Below are positions 1 to 5,850 of a DNA stretch of 11,408 bases, in pieces. Location of the stretch: the NCBI GenBank assembly GCA_945863785.1, contig CAMBAQ010000050.1:1-11408 (forward strand). Reading direction: 5' to 3'. The DNA comes from Chthoniobacter flavus. Its GTDB lineage: Bacteria; Verrucomicrobiota; Verrucomicrobiia; Chthoniobacterales; Terrimicrobiaceae. Made by a program: the position numbers and the translations under genes. Each line of letters opens with the position of its first letter. The stretch's first letter is position 1. A model generated the notes under the pieces. The model saw only the letters and a program-made list of their open reading frames with translations. It had not been told where the DNA came from and made no database searches.

Positions 1-848
1 TTGAGTGCCTGTCTGAGATTGGCCAAGGTGGGCACATCCGCTTCCGGGCCGACATCCTCAATGCGAAAGTAGGCGCGGTGTTGCTCCGCATGCTGAATTC
101 CAAGCATGTCGTGGAGCAGATCTTGAAATGCCAGTGAACGATTTTCGAATGTGGTTGAAACCATCGGCATATCGCCCACGAACCAGAAGTTGGAACTTTG
201 GACGATATAGGGCCAAGCCTTTCCTGTATTATCAAGGCAAGTCGCAAGAACCTTGGCTTTGACTTCATCGACCACTTCGACACGCGACAAGCCCAGATCA
301 AAGGGCTCTTTCAACAATTCCGTATCTTTGTAAATGACCTTGGGATGGGTTTCGCCGGAATAACTGAGCAACCGGAAACCATATTTGTCCGTGAATGCTT
401 GCTTAGGTGCGTAGGTGGATAAATCCCATGCATACCGCCACAGATTCACCCCCATCCAGACGAACGTCTTGGTGGTCGAATCGATATCCGCCTGAAAGAT
501 CGCCGGGAGCGGCGTCTCATTCCAGACCGATCCCAAGTAAAACGTCGCATCATATTTTGCGATGTCTCCTGTAACGTAGGTTGCCAGCGGCTTCAGAGTG
601 ACTTTGGCTTCAAAGTGACCAAGTAGATTCTGTAGCTTGACCGCGTAAACGGAACCGAGCCAGCCATACTGACCGTCGTTGTCATAAACGACCAATACGG
701 ATGGCACGACTGGCACCGTTTGGCTTTGGCCGGTAGCTGGAAAAAAGACCAGCATACTCGCCGTCACCAACCCAATCACGCATCCGCACTGGATGAGTAG
801 CGATATGGACCCGAATCGCGTTTGTTTGTTTGTTTGTATTTTCTTCAT
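1..848 (-). CDS. DUF2334 (YdaL-like, polysaccharide deacetylase-fold) exported protein, C-terminus outside the window
   Basis: The minus-strand frame is open from an ATG at 848 to the window edge (282 codons, no stop), so the gene is partial. An in-frame TAA at 885-887 limits the start. Residues 1-11 are basic (MKK, K8, R11) and about 14-38 are hydrophobic, followed by ATGQSQ, which suggests a signal peptide or N-terminal anchor. The mature part has VLVVYDND (51-58), LGSVYAVKLQNLLGHF (64-79), a strand-rich middle with FVWMGVNLW (129-137), and RAYFRIEDVGPEAD (258-271). The pattern of YD..., LxNLLGHF and RxEDV is what I know from DUF2334 proteins such as Bacillus YdaL, whose fold resembles polysaccharide deacetylases. 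The Asp of EDV would be a candidate metal or catalytic residue. The substrate is unknown; an extracytoplasmic glycan is an inference. There is no Shine-Dalgarno site. Codons 4-10 contain a CAAA tetranucleotide repeat. It follows the response regulator gene by 83 bases on the same strand, so co-transcription is possible. Confidence 0.75.
   Translation of the reverse strand, partial: MKKIQTNKQTRFGSISLLIQCGCVIGLVTASMLVFFPATGQSQTVPVVPSVLVVYDNDGQYGWLGSVYAVKLQNLLGHFEAKVTLKPLATYVTGDIAKYDATFYLGSVWNETPLPAIFQADIDSTTKTFVWMGVNLWRYAWDLSTYAPKQAFTDKYGFRLLSYSGETHPKVIYKDTELLKEPFDLGLSRVEVVDEVKAKVLATCLDNTGKAWPYIVQSSNFWFVGDMPMVSTTFENRSLAFQDLLHDMLGIQHAEQHRAYFRIEDVGPEADVPTLANLRQAL
820..837. repeat. Tetranucleotide TTTG/CAAA tandem repeat within codons 4-10 of the DUF2334 gene
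   Basis: The plus strand reads four and a half copies of TTTG (CAAA on the coding strand). The unit is not a multiple of three, so gain or loss of one copy would shift the reading frame just after the start codon. The array is short, so slippage may be rare. Confidence 0.8.
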
Positions 849-931
849 AGTTTTCGTTGTTGCTATGAAGCTCGGCGAGGGTCCTTATCGCCGCCATGGG
901 GTCATCGCCCCCAATGCCTGCAGAATCAATT

Positions 932-1729
932 CTAGAGGGGAAGGAGCGTCTGAACCATGTTGTCTATCACCCCAGATGAGATGGCATATCGGGTGAGACT
1001 TGCCGTGTCGTGGATGCGAAGTTTGTCCATCAGATTCTGCCGGTGTTTCTCGACCGTTTTGATGCTGATGTTGAGTTCGCCGGCGATTTGCTTATTGGCT
1101 CCGCCTTCGGCAATGAGCTGAAGAACTTCGACCTCGCGGCAGGTAAGTTTGACAGCCTTTTTCTCGTCACCGCCCCCCCTCAAATCATCGTAGATGCTCT
1201 TCATCCGGCGCGAAATGGCTGGGCTGAAAAAGCGGTTTCCTTTGGAGACCTCCTGGATCGCGTGCATGAGAAGATTGGAGGGAGAATCCTTGAGCAGGTA
1301 TCCTTGAATGTCCTCGTCCACCATTCGCTGGATATATTGATCGGTGCTGAATGCGGTGAGCAGGATCACCTTCACCTCAGGAGCGAGATGCCGGATCTGT
1401 CGAGCTGCCTCCAAGCCGTTCAGCCGGGGCATTCCAATATCCATCAGTAAAACATTCGGTCGTTTCTCCAGTGCGAGATCCACGGCCTTCCTTCCATTGT
1501 CAGCCTCAGCCACAATGGAGAAACTTTTATCTGTGGCGATCAGCGAATGCAGCGCCTCCCGGAGGAAGGTGTGATCATCCGCAATCATCACCGAGATAGT
1601 ATTCGCAGGAGAAGCATGGCCATTTTTCTTGGGTGTTATTAGCGCTGGAGCCTTGGCCACTGGCTGAATGTTTCGCTTGCTGGGTGATAGGGTTGGCTTG
1701 GGTCGGGTGGACATTTTTATTTTTGTCAT
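932..1729 (-). CDS. NarL/FixJ-family response regulator (receiver plus LuxR-type HTH), orphan
   Basis: A 265-residue DNA-binding response regulator. The receiver domain spans about 45-160: acidic pair D51/D52 (IADDH), phosphoacceptor D97 (LLMDIGMP), T125 (LLTAFS) and K147 (YLLKDS), so all phosphorylation residues are present. A LuxR/GerE helix-turn-helix lies at about 194-252 (LTCREVEVLQLIAEG, NKQIAGELNISIKTVEKHR). Phosphorylation by a histidine kinase should trigger dimerisation and promoter binding, but no kinase lies in the window, so the signal is unknown. Residues 1-44 form a basic, Pro/Ala/Lys-rich low-complexity tail not usual in the family. The first ATG (1729) is used; M6 at 1714 is possible and neither has a Shine-Dalgarno site. 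A plausible sigma70-type promoter ends just before 1729, which would give a leaderless transcript. Targets are unknown. The nearby hsp20 cassette on the opposite strand is an attractive candidate because DosR, which controls hspX in Mycobacterium, belongs to this family. Confidence 0.93.
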   Translation of the reverse strand: MTKIKMSTRPKPTLSPSKRNIQPVAKAPALITPKKNGHASPANTISVMIADDHTFLREALHSLIATDKSFSIVAEADNGRKAVDLALEKRPNVLLMDIGMPRLNGLEAARQIRHLAPEVKVILLTAFSTDQYIQRMVDEDIQGYLLKDSPSNLLMHAIQEVSKGNRFFSPAISRRMKSIYDDLRGGGDEKKAVKLTCREVEVLQLIAEGGANKQIAGELNISIKTVEKHRQNLMDKLRIHDTASLTRYAISSGVIDNMVQTLLPL

Positions 1730-1734
1730 GGCGG

Positions 1735-1763
1735 ATTAATACCAGCATAAATTCCGACAACAA
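1735..1763 (-). promoter_or_regulatory. Candidate promoter of the response regulator (leaderless configuration)
   Basis: On the minus strand TTGTTG (1763-1758) is followed after 16 bases by TATTAA (1741-1736). A transcript would start about 6-7 bases further on, at or next to the ATG at 1729. The -35 box overlaps a small inverted repeat, TCCGA-N6-TCGGA (1753-1768), that could be an operator. Both are pattern matches by eye. Confidence 0.35.
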
Positions 1764-1850
1764 TCGGACCGCTCCGCATGGAGAGTGTCCAGTATGCCCC
1801 AGCACCGTGTAGTGGGATTCCCTAACCACACGGCGCCACACCTCGTGAAC

Positions 1851-2054
1851 TTACTCTAAGTTGTGCATTTTCGCCCCAGCGGCCTTGAATATCCGTTGGG
1901 CTACAGCGCTGCGTTCCATGGCTGCAAGTGTACGTCCTTCGCTGCGGACTTTACTGTTCACCGTTTTTCCAGCATTCGTCCTAGCTCGGTCTTCACGGGA
2001 AACAGGAAGGCGGGGTTTCGTTGTTGTTGTTTCTGTCTTGGTTTTCGTTTTCAT
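1851..2054 (-). CDS. Hypothetical small basic protein (67 residues), doubtful
   Basis: I do not recognise this protein. The reading frame starts at the ATG at 2054 with a Lys/Thr-rich stretch (MKTKTKTETTTTKPRL) and continues as a strongly basic sequence with a predicted amphipathic part (RTLAAMERSAVAQRIFKAAG) before ending MHNLE. It lies on the same strand as the response regulator, 121 bases upstream of it. In favour: the rest of this interval holds no better gene and the composition is that of a small nucleic-acid-binding or disordered protein. Against: there is no Shine-Dalgarno site, no known motif, and short ORFs of this size arise by chance. The frame is open further upstream to another ATG at 2201, but that extension overlaps the opposite-strand gene and looks non-coding. 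Confidence 0.35.
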   Translation of the reverse strand: MKTKTKTETTTTKPRLPVSREDRARTNAGKTVNSKVRSEGRTLAAMERSAVAQRIFKAAGAKMHNLE

Positions 2055-2166
2055 AAAAATAAAGCGATGTCGCTTATCCAAGCTCCGAGCGGGAGGGAGA
2101 GGGGGCCATGGGGTGTTGACCCAGTTGGCAAAACAAGAGAGAGGCCGTTCCTTTGCAGCCCACATC

Positions 2167-2463
2167 ATGAACCATAACATGCTCTCAAAATTCGCCATCA
2201 ACTACACCGTATTCCCGGACCACAATAAACGCGTGGACACCCACCACACAGATGACCCCGTCGAAGCCGAGGGCTTCCTCATGCATCTTCTGGCAAGTGG
2301 ATCCCGGATTATTGAAATCAAGCACGATGGCGTGCCAATGGAGGCCCATCCTTTCGACCGCATGCTCCGTGTCGCTGCGGAACGACTCGCTGCGCGCCTG
2401 CTCAGCGTTTCGCTCCACATGGATTACGTTGAAGTGAAACACCGCTTCGGTTTCGCCTCGTAG
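2167..2463 (+). CDS. Conserved-looking hypothetical protein, 98 residues
   Basis: I cannot assign a family. The protein has a compact single-domain look: a likely beta strand near the start (KFAINYTVFPDH), a polar linker (VDTHHTDD), a helix (VEAEGFLMHLLAS), a strand (RIIEIKHDG), a long helix (DRMLRVAAERLAARLL) and a last strand (MDYVEVKHRFGFA). This regular alternation argues that it is real rather than a shadow. Cytoplasmic location is likely, as there is no signal peptide or membrane segment. Start choice is uncertain. ATG 2167 and ATG 2179 fit the protein best but lack Shine-Dalgarno sites. An in-frame GTG at 2113 has a GGGAGGGAGAGGGGG run 7 bases upstream and would add 18 residues. The frame stays open back to 1861, but that part looks non-coding. 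It precedes hsp20 by 117 bases on the same strand and may share its regulation. Confidence 0.5.
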   Translation: MNHNMLSKFAINYTVFPDHNKRVDTHHTDDPVEAEGFLMHLLASGSRIIEIKHDGVPMEAHPFDRMLRVAAERLAARLLSVSLHMDYVEVKHRFGFAS

Positions 2464-2580
2464 CGCAAACTTTCCGGATTTCAACCCATAGAGAATCGAG
2501 GACCTCCGCTGTTCCGTGCAAATCCCTCGAACCCTGACTGTCAAACCCAACTCATCGAAACAAAACACACAAACAAACAC
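2464..2580 (+). promoter_or_regulatory. Upstream and leader region of hsp20
   Basis: This 117-base spacer should hold the hsp20 promoter if the gene has its own. I see no CIRCE element (the HrcA inverted repeat) and no convincing -35/-10 pair. A loose inverted repeat, TCGAGG (2496-2501) and CCTCGA (2525-2530), is present. The last 25 bases are an A/C-only-rich, probably unstructured leader (ending AAACAAACAC before the ATG) with no Shine-Dalgarno site. Confidence 0.3.
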
Positions 2581-3030
2581 ATGAATATGACTACAAATTG
2601 GAATCCCAAACGGGATCTCGAACTCCTTCAAAACCGCATTCACTTCCTTTTCGGAAGTCCGATCGGATCCTTTCGACCCTCAACTCAACCTGCATCCACA
2701 AACGAATGGACGCCACTGGTCGACATTGCCGAGGACGACAAGGAATTTACCATTAAAGCCGATCTTCCTGAGGTCAAGAAAGAGAACGTCAAAGTGACTC
2801 TCGAAGATGGCTCACTCTGTATCGCTGGGGAAAGGAAACAGGAAAAGTACGGCCAGCAACGATTACACCGCAGCGAGCGTCCGTACGGTTCGTTCGAGCG
2901 GCGATTCAGCCTTCCGGAAGCCGCTCTTGCCGACAAAATGAAAGCGGAATTCGAGAACGGAATGCTGAGAGTTCACATTCCGAAGGCGGAGAAGAAACGC
3001 CCCGAAACCATGAGTATCGAAATCCACTAA
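2581..3030 (+). CDS. hsp20: Hsp20/alpha-crystallin family small heat-shock protein
   Basis: A 149-residue ATP-independent holdase chaperone that would assemble into oligomers and bind unfolding proteins in the cytoplasm. Residues 1-40 form the variable N-terminal arm. The alpha-crystallin domain covers about 43-137: WTPLVDIAEDD (43-53), IKADLPEVKKENVKV (58-72), IAGERK (81-86), RSERPYGSFERRFSLP (97-112) and the hallmark AEFENGMLRVHIPK (122-135). The C-terminal I-x-I anchoring motif is present as IEI (146-148). Length is normal for bacterial class A sHSPs. The ATG at 2581 is chosen because it follows the leader; M3 at 2587 is an alternative. It leads a co-directional set with a hydrolase, phosphoribosyltransferase and erythromycin-esterase-like protein, separated from them by a strong stem-loop that may give hsp20 higher transcript levels. 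Confidence 0.96.
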   Translation: MNMTTNWNPKRDLELLQNRIHFLFGSPIGSFRPSTQPASTNEWTPLVDIAEDDKEFTIKADLPEVKKENVKVTLEDGSLCIAGERKQEKYGQQRLHRSERPYGSFERRFSLPEAALADKMKAEFENGMLRVHIPKAEKKRPETMSIEIH

Positions 3031-3045
3031 AACTTCCACCAAGGC

Positions 3046-3081
3046 CTGGTCGGTATTTCCCCTAGGGGCTTTACCGACCAG
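3046..3081 (+). terminator. Stem-loop between hsp20 and the hydrolase gene (attenuator or RNA-processing element)
   Basis: CTGGTCGGTA (3046-3055) and TACCGACCAG (3072-3081) form a perfect 10-bp stem around a 16-base loop that itself contains the palindrome CCCCTAGGGG (3059-3068). No T-tract follows, so it is not a textbook intrinsic terminator. A partial terminator, an mRNA 3'-end stabiliser for hsp20, or a protein-binding palindrome all fit. It ends 17 bases before the ATG of the next gene. Confidence 0.6.
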
Positions 3082-3098
3082 AGCCGAATTGGCACATC

Positions 3099-3839
3099 AT
3101 GGTTACAACACTTCAAAAAAGACGCGGTCATACACTCGAAGGCGACGATGCCTTCTCCGCAATAGTTCAAATACCGGTCGATTCCGTTGAATTGGAGGCG
3201 GAGTGGATCATTCCGCATCAAGCCCACGGAATTGTTCTTTTCGCCCACGGCAGCGGCGGCAGTCGCCACAGCCGCAGAAATCAATTTGTCGCCAGCGTCA
3301 TCCGCGAGGCAGGCATGGGAACCTGCCTGCTCGATCTTCTTACCCAAAGCGAGGAGCAACAGGATACCACAAGCGGGGAGTTTCGATTCGATATCGAGCT
3401 TTTGACGAACAGGCTGATTGGCGCGACACGCTGGCTTTGCCGCCACCCCACTGGCAAAACACATCGACTGGGATATTTTGGCGCGAGCACAGGTGCAGCT
3501 GCAGCCCTTTCTGCAGCCGCCGAAGTCGGCAATGGAGTCTCCGCGGTGGTCTCCCGTGGAGGACGTCCAGATTTGGCCTATGATCAGTTGCCACACGTTC
3601 TGGCTCCCACTCTCCTCATCGTCGGCGAGAATGACGAGGCCGTGTTGCAACTGAATAAAGAAGCCTACCAGCGCCTGCATTGTATTCGTAAAATCGCGAT
3701 CGTTCCTGGGGCCACTCACCTTTTTGAAGAGCCTGGAACCCTAGAAAAAGTCGCCAATCTCGCTGCAGGTTGGTTTCAGTATCACCTTTGCCAGTCCCCT
3801 TGCGAACAGGAACTGATTAACAGCAGGGAGGCCAAATGA
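3099..3839 (+). CDS. Alpha/beta hydrolase, dienelactone-hydrolase type (phosphoribosyltransferase-associated)
   Basis: A 246-residue cytoplasmic serine hydrolase. The oxyanion-side motif is VLFAHGSGGSRHSRRN (46-61). The nucleophile elbow is G-A-S-T-G with Ser130 (128-132). The acid is Asp179 in VGENDEAV and the base His207 in PGATHLFEEPG, so the triad is complete and in the expected order and spacing. The family pattern HGSGSSRxSxRN followed by LLDLLTxxE is typical of hydrolases encoded next to, or fused to, phosphoribosyltransferases. The true substrate is unknown; an ester, thioester or lactone is an inference. The ATG at 3099 has no clear Shine-Dalgarno site, but the N-terminus fits the family. 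Its stop overlaps the next gene's start (ATGA, 3836-3839), indicating translational coupling. Confidence 0.9.
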   Translation: MVTTLQKRRGHTLEGDDAFSAIVQIPVDSVELEAEWIIPHQAHGIVLFAHGSGGSRHSRRNQFVASVIREAGMGTCLLDLLTQSEEQQDTTSGEFRFDIELLTNRLIGATRWLCRHPTGKTHRLGYFGASTGAAAALSAAAEVGNGVSAVVSRGGRPDLAYDQLPHVLAPTLLIVGENDEAVLQLNKEAYQRLHCIRKIAIVPGATHLFEEPGTLEKVANLAAGWFQYHLCQSPCEQELINSREAK

Positions 3840-4501
3840 ACGGACGATTTCTCAATCGCGCGGATGCCGGACGCATCCTTGCGGCGAAGCTCATGCGGTA
3901 CGCAAACCATCCCGACGTGCTTGTCATGGCGCTTCCAAGAGGCGGGGTTCCCGTTGGTTTCGAAGTAGCCCGCGCCTTGAATGTTCCGCTGGATATCATG
4001 CTCGTTCGTAAGCTGGGAGTTCCCGGACACGATGAACTTGCCATGGGCGCTATCGCCAGTGGCGGAATCCGAATTCTCAATCGCAGCGTCATTGAGAGCC
4101 TTCAGATTGCTCCGGATGCCATCGAGATGGTCGAAAAGCGAGAGTCGCTCGAGCTAATGCGACGTGAGGCCGCTTATCGCGGAAATCGCCCGCCCACCGA
4201 TGTCGAGGGACGAACCGTCATCCTCGTCGATGATGGTATCGCCACTGGCTCCACCATGCGCGTTGCTATCGCAGCCCTTCGGGAGCAAAAAGTCGGTCAC
4301 ATCGTCGTAGCCACACCCACCGCACCCACGACAGTGCGATGGGAGATGGAAGCCTTGGTTGATGATTTTATCGCCGTCATCACACCGGAGGATTTCTACG
4401 GAGTCGGGCAGTGGTACGACGACTTCACTCAGATCGATGACGACTCCGTCCATGAACTCTTGAGGATGGGCGAAAAAACTCAACCCGTGGGAGCCATATG
4501 A
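3836..4501 (+). CDS. Phosphoribosyltransferase family protein (type I PRTase fold)
   Basis: A 221-residue protein with the type I phosphoribosyltransferase fold. PRGGVPVGFEVA (34-45) is the N-terminal loop motif, and VILVDDGIATGSTM (128-141) is the PRPP-binding signature, with the acidic pair D132/D133 and the phosphate-binding ATGST loop intact. It should bind 5-phosphoribosyl-1-pyrophosphate. The acceptor is unknown and cannot be read from the sequence; it is not a clear Apt, Hpt, Upp or PyrE. The segment DIMLVRKLGVPGHDELAMGAIA (53-74) is characteristic of the subgroup found with hydrolases or erythromycin esterases, as in Mycobacterium Rv0571c and Rv2030c, where the domains are fused. Here they are separate genes joined by 4-base overlaps at both ends. 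GGGAGG eight or so bases upstream of the ATG is a strong Shine-Dalgarno site and supports the start. Confidence 0.93.
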   Translation: MNGRFLNRADAGRILAAKLMRYANHPDVLVMALPRGGVPVGFEVARALNVPLDIMLVRKLGVPGHDELAMGAIASGGIRILNRSVIESLQIAPDAIEMVEKRESLELMRREAAYRGNRPPTDVEGRTVILVDDGIATGSTMRVAIAALREQKVGHIVVATPTAPTTVRWEMEALVDDFIAVITPEDFYGVGQWYDDFTQIDDDSVHELLRMGEKTQPVGAI

Positions 4502-5829
4502 GCCAGACACCCGAACACATCCGCCAAGCCGTTCACCCCCTCAACGGAGGCCCTGAGGACTTCGACCCCCTGCTAGAGCGTTGCGCCAACGCCCGGATCG
4601 TACTACTCGGCGAAGCCACACATGGAACGCACGAGTTTTATCAGGCCCGGGCCGAGATCACACGACGTCTTATCACGGAGCATGGGTTTCATGCCGTCGC
4701 TCTGGAGGCCGATTGGCCTGATGCCTGGCGCGTCGGACAATTTGTCAAAGGCGTGAACGGCGATGCTGGGGCCGCTGATGCGTTGACGGGATTTAAGCGG
4801 TTTCCTCAGTGGATGTGGCGGAACAGCGACATGCTCGACTTCGTCGGTTGGCTGCGATCCCACAACGATGGCTCCATCACGCCGGAAGGCAAAGTGGGGA
4901 TCTATGGTTTGGATCTCTATAGCCTGAACGACTCGATCACAGCCGTCTTGGAGTATCTTAAAAAAGTCGATCCGGCCGCCGCGCAGCATTTTTCGAGGCG
5001 GTACGCCTGTTTCGAGCATTTTGGCGGAAATACACAACGCTACGGACTATTCACCGGCACGGGGATTTCCAAAAGCTGCGAGGAAGAAGTCGTGAGCGCA
5101 GTGGCGGAGTTACGTCGGAGCCGCGGCGGCTACCTCGGACTCGACGGCCAAACTGCCGAAGATGCCTACTTTTGTGCCGAGCAAAATGCGATCGTCGTTG
5201 CCGATTCCGAAAATTACTACCGCACGATGCTGCGCGGTGATGTGGAATCCTGGAATCTCCGTGACCGCCACATGATGGATACCTTGCTTTCTCTTATGGA
5301 GCATCTCGACAAGATCCACGGCCGCTCGAAAGTGGTCGTCTGGGCTCACAACTCCCACGTTGGACATGCCACGGCCACACAGATGGGGCGGCGGGGAGAA
5401 TTCAATATCGGCCAACTTGCTCGCGAGAAATTCGGCAACGAAGCCTTCCTGGTTGGTTTCACGACCCACTCTGGCACAGTCACGGCGGCCTCCGAATGGG
5501 ATGCCCCCTGTGAGCGCAAAAGCGTTCGCCCGGCTCTCGCTTACAGTTATGAAAATCTGTTCCACAGCACCGGAATCCCTCAATTCTGGCTCGATTTTTC
5601 CAAAAATCCAGATGTGGCCGAATCATTGCGCCATCCGCTTTTGGAACGGGCGATCGGGGTGATCTATCGTCCCGAATCCGAACGGGCTAGCCACTACTTC
5701 ACTGCCTGTCTACCTGACCAATTCGACGGAATTTTTCACTTTGATGAAACGCGCGCTGTCGAACCCCTCGAGCAGAACGCCTTCTGGGAAGCTGGGGAAG
5801 TCTATGAGACTTATCCCAGCGGACTCTGA
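4498..5829 (+). CDS. Erythromycin-esterase family protein
   Basis: A 443-residue protein of the erythromycin esterase (EreA/EreC-like) superfamily. The conserved core begins with VLLGEATHGTHEFY (35-48), which carries the E39, H42, H45 and E46 cluster, followed by ALEADWPDA (68-76). A second signature, VVWAHNSHVGHA (280-291), carries H284 and H287. These His/Glu residues match the active-site positions used by Ere esterases, so a hydrolase is likely. There is no signal peptide or membrane segment. Most chromosomal members are not proven macrolide esterases, and this one sits behind a phosphoribosyltransferase and an Hsp20, a stress-type setting, so resistance should not be assumed. GGGAG lies just upstream of the ATG, and the start overlaps the previous stop by four bases. 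A stem-loop follows the stop. In Mycobacterium Rv2030c this domain is fused to the phosphoribosyltransferase. Confidence 0.92.
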   Translation: MSQTPEHIRQAVHPLNGGPEDFDPLLERCANARIVLLGEATHGTHEFYQARAEITRRLITEHGFHAVALEADWPDAWRVGQFVKGVNGDAGAADALTGFKRFPQWMWRNSDMLDFVGWLRSHNDGSITPEGKVGIYGLDLYSLNDSITAVLEYLKKVDPAAAQHFSRRYACFEHFGGNTQRYGLFTGTGISKSCEEEVVSAVAELRRSRGGYLGLDGQTAEDAYFCAEQNAIVVADSENYYRTMLRGDVESWNLRDRHMMDTLLSLMEHLDKIHGRSKVVVWAHNSHVGHATATQMGRRGEFNIGQLAREKFGNEAFLVGFTTHSGTVTAASEWDAPCERKSVRPALAYSYENLFHSTGIPQFWLDFSKNPDVAESLRHPLLERAIGVIYRPESERASHYFTACLPDQFDGIFHFDETRAVEPLEQNAFWEAGEVYETYPSGL

Positions 5830-5850
5830 TCTGCTTCCTCCCAATAGCTT

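Larger units (their letters stand above)
1730..2166. other. Gene-poor interval between the response regulator and the 98-residue ORF
   Basis: About 440 bases with no recognisable gene apart from the doubtful 67-residue minus-strand ORF. It should carry the regulator's promoter at its left end and the start signals of the plus-strand gene at its right end. A purine-rich GGGAGGGAGAGGGGG run lies at 2091-2105. No RNA gene, terminator with a T-tract, or transposon end was seen. Confidence 0.6.

Noticed and set aside
198..422. 74-residue plus-strand ORF
   Set aside because: It lies antisense within the DUF2334 gene and shows no motif.
682..897. 71-residue minus-strand ORF
   Set aside because: It is a different frame over the start of the DUF2334 gene, whose own frame has a signal-like N-terminus and family motifs.
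1010..1450. 146-residue plus-strand ORF
   Set aside because: It is a complementary-strand shadow of the response regulator.
2464..2580. CIRCE or DosR-type operator before hsp20
   Set aside because: Neither the HrcA inverted repeat nor a GGGACT/AGTCCC-type palindrome is present; only a loose TCGAGG/CCTCGA repeat was found.
2185..2643. 152-residue minus-strand ORF
   Set aside because: It is antisense to the 98-residue protein and the hsp20 leader, with composition typical of a shadow frame.
3027..3719. 230-residue minus-strand ORF opposite the hydrolase
   Set aside because: The plus-strand frame has a full catalytic triad; this frame has no recognisable domain.
4498..5829. Macrolide resistance gene
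   Set aside because: Membership of the erythromycin-esterase family is clear, but many chromosomal members have no shown macrolide activity, and the neighbours are stress and metabolic genes with no integron or transposon.
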